Assembly: GCF_000373585.1 (NCBI RefSeq)
Contig: NZ_KB891894.1
Coordinates: 31,469 to 95,468, forward strand
DNA: 64,000 nucleotides
From: Streptomyces sp. MspMP-M5
GTDB lineage: Bacteria > Actinomycetota > Actinomycetes > Streptomycetales > Streptomycetaceae
Reading direction: 5' to 3'
The notes under the pieces are model-generated. The model worked only from the letters and a program-made list of their open reading frames with translations, made no database searches and had not been told where the DNA came from. This document shows positions 26,087 to 34,257 of the stretch, piece by piece (positions within the stretch are counted from its first letter, which is position 1; each line of letters opens with the position of its first letter). The position numbers and the translations under genes are program-made.

Positions 26087-26662
26087 ATGGGCGTCACACT
26101 CGCCAAGGGGGGCAACGTCTCCCTGTCCAAGGCCGCGCCGCATCTCACCCAGATCACGGTCGGCCTCGGCTGGGACGCGCGGTCCACCACGGGAGCACCC
26201 TTCGACCTCGACGCCAGCGCGCTGCTGTGCCGGTCGGGCCGGGTGCTGGGGGACGAGTACTTCGTCTTCTACAACAACCTCAAGAGCCCCGAGGGCTCGG
26301 TCGAGCACACCGGTGACAACCTCACCGGTGAGGGAGAGGGCGACGACGAGACGATCCTGGTCGACCTCACGCAGGTGCCCGAGGAGGTGGAGGCCATCGT
26401 CTTCCCGGTCTCCATCCATGAGGCCGATCTGCGCGGCCAGAGCTTCGGCCAGGTCGGCAACGCCTTCATCCGGATCGTCAATCAGGCCGACGGCAGCGAA
26501 CTGGCCCGCTACGACCTCAGCGAGGACGCCGCCGGCGAAACGGCGATGATCTTCGGCGAGGTCTACCGCCGCAACGGCGAGTGGAAGTTCCGGGCCGTGG
26601 GGCAGGGGTACGCGTCGGGACTGCGCGGTATCGCTCTAGACTTCGGGGTCAACGTTTCGTAA
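26087..26662 (+). CDS. terD: TerD family stress protein (second copy)
   Basis: 191 aa from ATG with GGGGAGGAA upstream. Same layout as the preceding TerD, with acidic loops PFDLDASALL and HTGDNLTGEGEGDDE; the two are close paralogs, most alike in the Ca-binding loops and the tail GQGYASGLRGIALDFGVNVS. Tandem duplication with later divergence in the middle segment (SGRVLGDEYFVFYNNL against NDQGKVANDQNFVFFNNL) is the simplest reading. Probably co-transcribed with the first copy and stopped at the hairpin 26701-26744. Confidence 0.95.
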   Translation: MGVTLAKGGNVSLSKAAPHLTQITVGLGWDARSTTGAPFDLDASALLCRSGRVLGDEYFVFYNNLKSPEGSVEHTGDNLTGEGEGDDETILVDLTQVPEEVEAIVFPVSIHEADLRGQSFGQVGNAFIRIVNQADGSELARYDLSEDAAGETAMIFGEVYRRNGEWKFRAVGQGYASGLRGIALDFGVNVS

Positions 26663-26700
26663 ACAGCCACGTACACAGCGTGGTTGGCGGCAAGGAAGAC

Positions 26701-26744
26701 GGAAGGCCACCCGCTGCGCCTGGAAACGAGGCAGGTGGCCTTCC
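26701..26744 (+). terminator. Hairpin terminator of the terD pair
   Basis: GGAAGGCCACC (26701-26711) and GGTGGCCTTCC (26734-26744) pair perfectly; an inner GCCT/AGGC pair extends the hairpin. It lies 38 bp after the second terD stop. Confidence 0.75.
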
Positions 26745-26782
26745 TGAGCCCGCCGCCCTCGAAGGACGGGAGTGCGCTCATT

Positions 26783-26965
26783 ATGCCCAGGCAATCACGC
26801 TGTCCGACCAGTTGGCTGGCCTCGGCGAGTCAGGCCCTCATGTACTGCGCGGCGCTGGCCGCCGGTGTCGTGCTCGTCGTGGCCGGCCGGGCCACGCCCG
26901 TCGAGGCGTCCGGTTATGTCTCGCCGTTCCTCGTGATCTTCGAGGGGGCGCGGCGGCGGAGCTGA
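26783..26965 (+). CDS. Possible small membrane protein, 60 aa
   Basis: MPRQSRCPTSW followed by one hydrophobic stretch (ALMYCAALAAGVVLVVAGRATPVEA) and a polar end. Starts with ATG 38 bp after the terD terminator; the only ribosome-like sequence is GGACGGGAG, rather far upstream. I do not recognise a family. The single predicted helix and location between terD and the TerC-like gene would suit a small accessory protein, but a chance open frame is almost as likely. Confidence 0.35.
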   Translation: MPRQSRCPTSWLASASQALMYCAALAAGVVLVVAGRATPVEASGYVSPFLVIFEGARRRS

Positions 26966-27037
26966 CGACCGGCCTCACCTGCGACTCTCCGGGCGGGCCG
27001 GGGCCGACCGGCCCGCCCGGGGAGGATGCGCTCTACA

Positions 27038-27053
27038 CTTCGGGTCAACGTTT
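27038..27053 (+). repeat. Partial copy of the terD 3' end
   Basis: CTTCGGGTCAACGTTT repeats the final coding bases of the second terD (26641-26657, one extra G). It lies in noncoding DNA 58 bp before the TerC-like gene. Possibly a remnant of a third terD copy. Confidence 0.4.
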
Positions 27054-27110
27054 AGCAAAGCGCCGCGCACTGCGCGCGGGGGACCCACACAGCGAGGGAT
27101 TGGGTAGGCA

Positions 27111-28244
27111 GTGCTCCTGAAAACCTTTGGCTGGTCGTTCGCCATCACGGTGCTCGGCCTCGGCCTGGCCGGCGTCCTCTGGGGGTGGCAGGGGCTCGCG
27201 ATCGTCGGGATCCTGTCCATCCTGGAGATCTCGCTGTCCTTCGACAACGCGGTCATCAACGCGGGCATCCTGCGCAAGATGAACGCCTTCTGGCAGAAGA
27301 TCTTCCTCACTGTCGGCATCCTCGTCGCGGTATTCGGCATGCGGCTGGTCTTCCCCGTCGTCATCGTCGCGATCACCGCGAAGATGGGGCCGATCGAGGC
27401 GGTCCAGCTCGCCATCAACGACAAGGCGCACTACGAGGCGCTGGTCACCAGCGCCCACCCGGCCATCGCGGCCTTCGGCGGCATCTTCCTGCTGATGATC
27501 TTCCTCGACTTCATCTTCGAAGACCACGACTACAAGTGGCTGTCGTGGATCGAGAAGCCGCTCGCCCGGATCGGCAAGCTCGACACCCTCTCCGTCATCG
27601 TGGCGCTGGTCGTCCTGCTGGTCAGCGCCATGACGGTGGCGCCGCACGCCGCGCACGGCGGCGGCGACAAGACCACCACGGTCCTGCTGTCCGGTATCGC
27701 GGGCCTGATCACCTATCTCGTCGTCGGCGGGATCTCCGGCTACTTCGAGGGCCGCCTGGAGGACGACGAGGCCGAGGACGGCGCCGAGGCGGGCGCGGTG
27801 GAGAAGAAGGGCGCCGAGGCGGGCTCCGTGGCGGGGCTGGCCGGCAAGGCGGCGTTCTTCATGTTCCTCTACCTGGAGGTCATCGACGCCTCGTTCTCCT
27901 TCGACGGGGTGATCGGCGCGTTCGCCATCACCAACGACATCTTCGCGATGGCCCTGGGTCTGGGCATCGGCGCGATGTACATCCGCTCGCTGACGGTCTT
28001 CCTGGTCCGCAAGGGCACCCTGGACGACTACGTCTACCTGGAGCACGGCGCGCACTACGCCATCGGCGCGCTGGGCGTCATCCTGCTCGCCACGATCCGC
28101 TACGAGATCAGCGAGGTCGTCACCGGCCTGATCGGCATCGTGCTGATCGCGCTCTCCTTCGGCTCGTCGGTGCTGCGCAACCGGCGCGAGGGCAAGCCCG
28201 GCGCGGAGCCGTCGGCACAGTCGGAAGTGACGTCCGGAGTGTGA
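27111..28244 (+). CDS. TerC-like integral membrane protein (DUF475)
   Basis: 377 aa from GTG with GGGTAGG upstream. About nine membrane helices. Conserved acidic residues within helices mark the TerC/DUF475 family: ISLSFDNAVINAGIL near 42-56 and DASFSFDGVIGAFAITNDIFAM near 260-281, equivalent to the paired Asp/Asn motifs of TerC thought to bind metal ions (manganese export in other TerC proteins). A charged cytoplasmic insert (EGRLEDDEAEDGAEAGAVEKKGAEAG) splits the two halves. It sits among TerD genes and is the usual membrane partner of TerD in Ter complexes. Confidence 0.93.
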   Translation: MLLKTFGWSFAITVLGLGLAGVLWGWQGLAIVGILSILEISLSFDNAVINAGILRKMNAFWQKIFLTVGILVAVFGMRLVFPVVIVAITAKMGPIEAVQLAINDKAHYEALVTSAHPAIAAFGGIFLLMIFLDFIFEDHDYKWLSWIEKPLARIGKLDTLSVIVALVVLLVSAMTVAPHAAHGGGDKTTTVLLSGIAGLITYLVVGGISGYFEGRLEDDEAEDGAEAGAVEKKGAEAGSVAGLAGKAAFFMFLYLEVIDASFSFDGVIGAFAITNDIFAMALGLGIGAMYIRSLTVFLVRKGTLDDYVYLEHGAHYAIGALGVILLATIRYEISEVVTGLIGIVLIALSFGSSVLRNRREGKPGAEPSAQSEVTSGV

Positions 28245-28268
28245 CGGGCCTCTTATTGAGGAACGCTT

Positions 28269-28312
28269 TCTGCGGGGCGGCCACGGGGGACACACCCATG
28301 GACCGCCCCGCA
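28269..28312 (+). terminator. Hairpin between the TerC-like and TerA-like genes
   Basis: CTGCGGGGCGG (28269-28279) and CCGCCCCGCAG (28302-28312), 11-bp perfect arms with a 22-nt loop, 24 bp after the stop of the TerC-like gene. The next gene starts 25 bp further on, so its transcription probably depends on read-through or on an unseen promoter. Confidence 0.55.
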
Positions 28313-28337
28313 GGTGGTTTACGGGCGAGGACATGGG

Positions 28338-29084
28338 GTGGGCAAGGTGTCGTTCCTGGAGAACCTGTGGCGCGGCAACGCGCCGAAGTTCGACGGCGGT
28401 GGCGCGTCGTACGTCGTCGAGCTGACGAAGCGGAATCCGGTCGTCTCGCTGACGAAGCAGGGGGCGGCCAACGGGCATCTGCGGGTCAATCTGAGCTGGC
28501 AGATGCGTACTTCGGACTTCGGCGAGCGGGGCGGGCAGCGCCCGGCGAGCCTGCTGCGGAATCCGGGCAGGCTGTTCAGGCCCGAGATCGTGCAGGCCCA
28601 GGGCCCGGCCGTGGTCAACGTCGACCTGGACCTGGCCTGTCTGTACGAGCTCCAGGACGGCACCAAGGGCGTGGTGCAGCCGCTGGGCGACTTCCTCGGC
28701 GACCTCAACGGCCCGCCGTTCGTCAAGCTCAGCGGCGACGACCGGTTCGGCTCGGGCTCCGGCGAGACGCTGTACGTCAACCTCGACCATCGCGACGAGA
28801 TCAAGCGGCTGCTGATCTTCGTCTACATCTACGACGGGACCCCGGCGTTCGCCCGCACGCACGCGGTGGTGACGCTCTACCCGAGCACCGGGCCGCGGGT
28901 CGAGGTCAAGCTGGACGAGCGGGCGCCGCAGGCCCGTTCCTGTGCCGTCTTCATGCTGGAGAACGGCAAGGACGGCCTGTCGGTGCGGCGCGAGGTGAAG
29001 TACGTCTACGGCTTCCAGGCCGAGCTGGACCGGCTCTACGGCTGGGGGCTCCAGTGGGGCCGGGGGTACAAGTCGAAGGTCTGA
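28338..29084 (+). CDS. TerA/TerD-like tellurium resistance protein
   Basis: 248 aa from GTG (VGKVSFLENLWRG) with GAGGA upstream; an upstream ATG at 28314 is possible. A TerD-type sandwich is recognisable but divergent: VVSLTKQGAANGHLRVNLSWQM opens it, NVDLDLACLYELQDG replaces the DLDASALL loop, and KRLLIFVYIYDG with HAVVTLYPSTG follows. A 34-residue insertion lies between the first strands. This is the TerA-like branch, which pairs with TerD/TerC in Ter systems. It ends 78 bp from the convergent TerD gene. Confidence 0.85.
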   Translation: MGKVSFLENLWRGNAPKFDGGGASYVVELTKRNPVVSLTKQGAANGHLRVNLSWQMRTSDFGERGGQRPASLLRNPGRLFRPEIVQAQGPAVVNVDLDLACLYELQDGTKGVVQPLGDFLGDLNGPPFVKLSGDDRFGSGSGETLYVNLDHRDEIKRLLIFVYIYDGTPAFARTHAVVTLYPSTGPRVEVKLDERAPQARSCAVFMLENGKDGLSVRREVKYVYGFQAELDRLYGWGLQWGRGYKSKV

Positions 29085-29162
29085 GATGAGTGCGGACCCG
29101 GTGCGGCCGGGGCGCGGAGGCGGCTGTGCGGCTCCCGCGCCCCGGCCGTTCGCGTCCGGGCG

Positions 29163-30260
29163 TCAGCGCCGCTGGAACTGCGGCCCCTGGGGCGGCAGGA
29201 CGAACGACGGATCGGGCACGAACGGCTGCGGCTGCGGCGGCACCGGGTAGCCGTACGTGGGGGCGAACGTCTGCGGCTGCTGCGGATAGCCGTAGGCGGG
29301 CGGCTGCTGCGGCGGGTAGAGGGGCTGCTGCGCGGGCGGTCCCGGGTAGCCGTAGGCCGGCTGGGCGGGCGGCTGGGCCGGCGGGGGCGGGACGTCGGCC
29401 GGGTAGCCGTAGCCGCCGGTGGGCGCGGGGGGCAGCGGCGCGGCGGAGAAGGGTTCCGGCATCCGGTCGGGCACGTGCTGGGTGACGGCTTCCGGGTCCG
29501 ACTGCGGGCCGCCTGCGGGCGGCGCGGTGGCCTCCTCGGGCCAGGCGCCGGGCGGCGGGGAGACCGGGCCGGACGGGGCGCCGTCCGCGGGCCGCGGCAC
29601 GGCCGTGGTGGGGTCCTCGGCGCCCGCTTCCGCGGCGGACGCCTCCGGGGACGGGGAGTCCGCGGCCGGCGGCGCCGCGCCGGCCGCCACGGGAGCCGGC
29701 CGGCCGCCGGCCGGGTCGTTCTCCTCCACCGAGATGCCGAACTCCGTGGCCAGGCCGACCAGTCCGCTCTCGTAGCCCTGGCCCAGCGCCCGGAACTTCC
29801 AGCTGTCGCCGCGGCGGTAGAGCTCCCCGCAGATCAGCGCGGTCTCCTCGCCCGTCTCGGGCACCACGTCGAAGAACGCCAGCGGCTCGCCGTCCGGCGC
29901 CGCCGCGTCGTACACCAGCACCCGCAGGTCCGTCACCCCGGCGAACGGGCCGCCGTCCGAGGAGGCGGCGAGCACCACCCGCGCCACCGAGGGTTCCAGC
30001 GCCGTCAGCTCCGCCTCGATGGTGTCGGTCAGCGCGTCGCGCAGCTGGGCCTTGGGCAGGTGCCGGACCAGGCCGCCGGGGTGCCGCGGCTGGTTGTAGA
30101 AGACGAAGTCCTCGTCGGAGCGCACGCGTCCGTCCGGCCCCACCAGCAGGGCCGAGGCGTCGACGTCGGGGACGCCGGCGCCCGGCGTCCAGCGCAGGAC
30201 GGCCCGGACTGCCGTGGCGTCGAGGGGTACGTTCGACCCTTTCAGCATCGCGTGCGTCAT
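29163..30260 (-). CDS. TerD domain protein with long Pro/Tyr/Gly-rich tail
   Basis: 365 aa from ATG (MTHAMLKGSNVPLDA); a longer frame to 30392 is rejected. Residues 1-180 are a TerD domain (VDASALLVGPDGRVRSDEDFVFYNQPRHPGG, GELYRRGDSWKFRALGQGYESGLVGLATEFGISV). The remaining half is low complexity: acidic/Pro/Ala linker, then repeated GYGYP, YGYPGPP and YGYPQQP units. Such tails are sticky and may drive assembly or membrane interaction. The acidic loop GDNLTGEGEGDDE of other TerDs is missing, so Ca2+ binding may be weaker. Convergent with the TerA-like gene and divergent from the CitE-like operon. Confidence 0.9.
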   Translation of the reverse strand: MTHAMLKGSNVPLDATAVRAVLRWTPGAGVPDVDASALLVGPDGRVRSDEDFVFYNQPRHPGGLVRHLPKAQLRDALTDTIEAELTALEPSVARVVLAASSDGGPFAGVTDLRVLVYDAAAPDGEPLAFFDVVPETGEETALICGELYRRGDSWKFRALGQGYESGLVGLATEFGISVEENDPAGGRPAPVAAGAAPPAADSPSPEASAAEAGAEDPTTAVPRPADGAPSGPVSPPPGAWPEEATAPPAGGPQSDPEAVTQHVPDRMPEPFSAAPLPPAPTGGYGYPADVPPPPAQPPAQPAYGYPGPPAQQPLYPPQQPPAYGYPQQPQTFAPTYGYPVPPQPQPFVPDPSFVLPPQGPQFQRR

Positions 30261-30466
30261 GCCGCAATCCTGCCTTCCCTCTGGTGGCGGCCACAACGCG
30301 GGGGCCGGGCACGGCGCTTCCCGGTCATCCGGCGGCCACCCGGGGGTGGCGAGATTTTCCCGCGGCCGGGAACTTTCGGCACCCCCACGCACGTACGATT
30401 ACCGGCTGGATTCAGACAGCGAGACGCAGCGGGGGGCCCGGGTCCCGCTTTTATACGGGGAGTTGT

Positions 30467-31639
30467 ATGCGGCACTTTGGGCATCTTGCGCCAGATATCC
30501 GGAAGGCTCTGTTCCACAAGGAGCCGGTGGAGTTCACCGCCGACTCCCCGGCCCGCATGCTCGCCGTCGCCCTCGGTGCCACGCTCTACAGCCCCGCCAC
30601 CCGCCCCCGGCTCGCCGCCGACGTCCGCAAGCAGGCCGCCCGCGGCGTCACGTCCATGGTGCTGTGCCTGGAGGACTCCATCGGCGACGGCGACGTCGCG
30701 GCCGGCGAGGAGAACCTCGTCCGGCAGTTCGCCCTGCTCGACGCGACCGCCGACCGCGGTGAGGACCTTCCGCTGCTCTTCGTCCGGGTCCGCGAACCGG
30801 CCCAGATACCGGACCTGGTGGGGCGCCTGGGGCAGGCCGTGCGCAGGCTGTCCGGATTCGTACTTCCCAAGTTCACGGCGGAGCGCGGCGCGCCTTTCCT
30901 GGCGGCGCTGGCCGCCGCCGAATCCGCCTGCGGGCGGCGGCTGTTCGCCATGCCGGTGCTGGAGTCCCCGCAGCTGCTGCATCTGGAGAGCCGCGCCGCG
31001 ACCCTGGAGGGCATCGCCCGCACCGTCGACCACCACCGCGACCGGGTGCTCGCCCTGCGCCTCGGCGTCACCGACTTCTGCTCCGCCTACGGCCTGCGCC
31101 GCGCCCCCGACATGACCGCGTACGACGTCCAGCTCGTCGCCTCCGTGATCGCCGACGTCGTCAACGTCCTCGGCCGCGCGGACGGCAGCGGCTTCACGGT
31201 CACCGGTCCGGTGTGGGAGTACTTCCGGCTGCACGAGCGGATGTTCAAGCCGCAGCTGCGCCGCAGCCCGTTCCTGGGCCGGGCCGAGGAGCTGCGCACC
31301 AGCCTGATCGAGCACGACATGGACGGCCTGCTGCGCGAGATCGAACTGGACCGCGCCAACGGCCTGACCGGCAAGACCTGCATCCACCCCTCGCACGTCG
31401 CCCCGGTGCACGCCCTGTCGGTCGTCAGCCACGAGGAATACAGCGACGCCACCGACATCCTGCGCCCCGAGCGCGGCGACGGCGGGGTGCTGCGCTCCTC
31501 GTACACCAACAAGATGAACGAGGTGAAGCCGCACCGCGCCTGGGCCGAGCGGACGCTGCTGCGCGCCGAGGTGTTCGGGGTGGCCCGCGCGGACGTCGGC
31601 TTCGTGGAGCTGCTGACCGCGAGCGTCCAGCCGGCCTGA
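30467..31639 (+). CDS. HpcH/HpaI aldolase/citrate lyase (CitE-like) of the Ter locus
   Basis: 390 aa from ATG with GGGGAG upstream. TIM-barrel CitE-like enzyme: SMVLCLEDSIGDGDV (64-77) with Glu69 and Asp70, an Arg in LLFVRVRE (107 or 109), and MPVLESPQLL (162-171) with Glu166 as probable Mg2+ ligand. GKTCIHPSHVAPVHAL in the C-terminal part is typical of CitE lyases acting on CoA or small-acid substrates. Comparative genomics (Anantharaman, Iyer and Aravind, 2012) placed such enzymes in Ter-linked operons with phosphoribosyltransferases. It opens the operon continuing to 35081; the next gene begins about 120 bp after its stop. Confidence 0.88.
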   Translation: MRHFGHLAPDIRKALFHKEPVEFTADSPARMLAVALGATLYSPATRPRLAADVRKQAARGVTSMVLCLEDSIGDGDVAAGEENLVRQFALLDATADRGEDLPLLFVRVREPAQIPDLVGRLGQAVRRLSGFVLPKFTAERGAPFLAALAAAESACGRRLFAMPVLESPQLLHLESRAATLEGIARTVDHHRDRVLALRLGVTDFCSAYGLRRAPDMTAYDVQLVASVIADVVNVLGRADGSGFTVTGPVWEYFRLHERMFKPQLRRSPFLGRAEELRTSLIEHDMDGLLREIELDRANGLTGKTCIHPSHVAPVHALSVVSHEEYSDATDILRPERGDGGVLRSSYTNKMNEVKPHRAWAERTLLRAEVFGVARADVGFVELLTASVQPA

Positions 31640-31689
31640 GCACCACGGAGAGCACGGATGACGACGACGGCGACCACACGGCAGACACG

Positions 31690-31761
31690 GACGACGGCAC
31701 AGATGACGGCACAGATGACGGCAAGAGCGACGGCATGAACGACGGCATGGACGACGGCATG
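31690..31761 (+). repeat. Six tandem 12-bp units at the 5' end of the PRTase gene
   Basis: Six units of GACGACGGCAYR type (31690-31761). The last three each end in an in-frame ATG, giving possible starts at 31735, 31747 and 31759. In frame they would encode DDGT/MDDG repeats. Confidence 0.8.
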
Positions 31762-34257
31762 GACACGGCGACGCAGGAGACACGGCACGTGGTGTGGACG
31801 GGAGAGTGGGTCGCCCGACGGCTCGGGGTCGCGCTGACCGGCGGGGACGAGCTGCCGCAGCTGCTCGGGCTGGCGCTGCGGCGCAACCCCAGGCGCGCCC
31901 ACCTGCTCGTCTCCCACGTCCTCGGCAAGCACATACCGCAGCGCCCCGACGTGGTGCACGGCGCCGGCGCCGGACTGGGCCGCCGGGTGCGCGCCCTGCT
32001 CGGCGACGCCGACGCCGCCCGCGCCGTCGTCCTCGGTTACGCCGAGACCGCCACCGCACTGGGCCACTCGGTCGCCGACGGACTGGCCCTCGCGCCGTAT
32101 CTGCACTCCACCCGCCGGCCGGTCCCCGGCGTGCCGCACGCCGCCGGCTTCGAGGAGGAGCACAGCCACGCCACCTCGCATCTGCTGCTCCCCGAGGACC
32201 GCGCCCTGCTCGCCGGCGACGGCCCCCTGGTCCTCGTCGACGACGAGTTCTCCACCGGGCGGACGGTGCTGAATACCATCTCCGCGCTGCACGCCCGCTA
32301 CCCGCGGCAGCGCTACGTCATCGTCGCCCTGGTGGACATGCGCTCCGCCGCGGACCGGGATCGGCTGGCGGAGTTCGCCGCCGAACTGGGCGCCCGGGTC
32401 GACGTGGTGGCCCTGGCCGGCGGCGGCGTCGAGCTGCCCGCCGACGTCCTGGAGCGCGGCCGGGAGCTGGTCGCCGCCCACGAGGAGCCGCCCGCGCCCC
32501 CCGAGCGCGGCGCGGCCCGGCGCCCCGAGGCGCTCCGCGTCGACCTCGGCTGGCCCGCCGGCCTGCCCGACGGCGGACGGCACGGCTTCACCCCCGCCCA
32601 CCGCGCGCGCCTGGAGGAGCACCTGCCCGCCATGGCCGCCCGGATCGCCGGCCCCCTCGGCGCCGCCCGCCGCATCCTCGTCCTCGGCAACGAGGAGCTG
32701 ATGTACGCCCCGCTGCGGCTGGCCGGAGCCCTGGACGCGCACCTCGCCGGGACCGGCGCGACCGTGCACTTCTCGACCACCACCCGCTCGCCGGTGCTCG
32801 CCGTCGACGACCCCGGCTACGCCATCCGCACCCGTCTGGCGTTCCCCGCCCACGACCGCCCGGCCGACGGCCCGGGGGAGCGCTACGCCTACAACGTCGC
32901 CCCCGGCAGCGACCCCGAGCGCCGCTTCGACGCGGTCGTGGCCGTCGTCGACTCCGCCGGCGACCGGCCCGAACTCCACGCCCCCGGCGGCCTCCTGGAC
33001 CGGCTCGCCGACCACACCGACCGGCTGCTGCTGGCCGTCGTCCCCGCCCACACCCCGCGCGGCGCGCTCCCCGGCCCGCTGCGCGACTCGCTCCCAGGCC
33101 CGCTGCGCGGCCCGGCGTTCTCCTCCTACGCCCCCGACGAGGTCGGCTGGCTGCTCCAGGACCTGTCCGGCGTCACCCTGGAGGCGCCCACCGAGGAGCG
33201 TGAGGAGGCGATCCAACAGGGCGGCGCCCACTACGCCGAGTCGCTGCCGGTCGAGTACCAGCCCAGCGAGGAGTACCAGGAGCTGTTCCACGCCGCGCTG
33301 CGCACCTCCGCCGGCCGGATCGCCCGCGCCGTCGGCGCGGTCACCGAGACCGTCCTCGCCGAACGCGGCCCGCGCCCCGTTCTGGTCTCGCTCGCCCGGG
33401 CCGGCACCCCCGTCGGCATCCTCATGCGCCGCTGGGCCGCGCACACCCGCGGCCTGGACCTGCCGCACTACGCCGTCTCCATCGTCCGCGGCCGCGGCAT
33501 CGACACCACCGCACTGCGCTGGCTCGCCGCCCACCACGACCCCGCGGACGTGGTCTTCGTCGACGGCTGGACGGGCAAGGGCGCCATCACCCGCGAACTC
33601 GCCGGCGCCCTCGCCGACTTCACCGAACATCCCGGCTTCGCCGACTGTCCCGGCTTCGACCCGCGGATCGCGGTGCTCGCCGACCCCGGCGGCTGCGTCG
33701 AGACCTACGGCACCCGCGACGACTTCCTCATCCCGTCCGCCTGCCTGAACTCCACCGTCTCCGGGCTGGTCTCGCGCACCGTCCTCCGCGCCGACCTGGT
33801 CGGCCCGGACGACTTCCACGGCGCCAAGTTCTACCGCGAACTGGCCGGCGCCGACCTCTCGGCGGAGTTCCTGGACACCGTCACCGCACGCTTCGCCGAG
33901 GTCGCCGACGCGGTCGCCGCCGACGCCCGGGACCTGGCCGCCGCCGACCGCACCCCGACCTGGGCCGGCTGGGCCGCCGTCGAGCGGATCAGCGCGGAGT
34001 ACGGCATCCACGACATCAACCTCGTCAAACCCGGCGTCGGCGAGACCACCCGGGTCCTGCTGCGCCGGGTCCCCTGGCGGATCCTCGCCCGGCGCGGCGC
34101 CGGCCGCGACCTCGACCACGTCCGCCTGCTGGCCGGGCAGCGCGGCGTGCCCGTCGAGGAGGTCGACGAACTCCCCTACACCTGCGTCGGGTTGATCCAC
34201 CCCCGCTTCACCCGCGGGGCCACCGGCGCCGACGGCAAGGCGGTGGCCTCCCGGTGA
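31759..34257 (+). CDS. Fused Ter-system phosphoribosyltransferases: PRTase_2-TRSP-PRTase_1-PELOTA
   Basis: 832 aa from the ATG at 31759 (31735 and 31747 are in-frame alternatives). Residues 159-169 LVDDEFSTGRT are a PRPP-binding loop (PRTase_2). TTTRSPV at 340-346 is the namesake motif of the TRSP domain that follows this PRTase. The second half has LVSLARAGTPVGILMRRW and a second PRPP-like loop VDGWTGKG (601-608), the PRTase_1 (StiP/DUF2983) domain. The end, INLVKPGVGETTRVLLRRVPWRI...LPYTCVGLIHPRF, suits the PELOTA RNA-binding-like domain. In other genomes these are usually separate genes. Predicted to attach base-like groups to PRPP. Domain names from recall; fold boundaries approximate. 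Confidence 0.82.
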   Translation: MDTATQETRHVVWTGEWVARRLGVALTGGDELPQLLGLALRRNPRRAHLLVSHVLGKHIPQRPDVVHGAGAGLGRRVRALLGDADAARAVVLGYAETATALGHSVADGLALAPYLHSTRRPVPGVPHAAGFEEEHSHATSHLLLPEDRALLAGDGPLVLVDDEFSTGRTVLNTISALHARYPRQRYVIVALVDMRSAADRDRLAEFAAELGARVDVVALAGGGVELPADVLERGRELVAAHEEPPAPPERGAARRPEALRVDLGWPAGLPDGGRHGFTPAHRARLEEHLPAMAARIAGPLGAARRILVLGNEELMYAPLRLAGALDAHLAGTGATVHFSTTTRSPVLAVDDPGYAIRTRLAFPAHDRPADGPGERYAYNVAPGSDPERRFDAVVAVVDSAGDRPELHAPGGLLDRLADHTDRLLLAVVPAHTPRGALPGPLRDSLPGPLRGPAFSSYAPDEVGWLLQDLSGVTLEAPTEEREEAIQQGGAHYAESLPVEYQPSEEYQELFHAALRTSAGRIARAVGAVTETVLAERGPRPVLVSLARAGTPVGILMRRWAAHTRGLDLPHYAVSIVRGRGIDTTALRWLAAHHDPADVVFVDGWTGKGAITRELAGALADFTEHPGFADCPGFDPRIAVLADPGGCVETYGTRDDFLIPSACLNSTVSGLVSRTVLRADLVGPDDFHGAKFYRELAGADLSAEFLDTVTARFAEVADAVAADARDLAAADRTPTWAGWAAVERISAEYGIHDINLVKPGVGETTRVLLRRVPWRILARRGAGRDLDHVRLLAGQRGVPVEEVDELPYTCVGLIHPRFTRGATGADGKAVASR

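Noticed and set aside
31658..31737. ATG at 31658 as start of the PRTase gene through a frameshift
   Set aside because: Better ribosome spacing but out of frame and ends in a stop at the repeat; without sequence evidence of error the in-frame starts were preferred.
31087..34200. 1037-codon minus-strand frame opposite the PRTase fusion
   Set aside because: Gly/Val/Asp-rich shadow; motifs lie on the plus strand.
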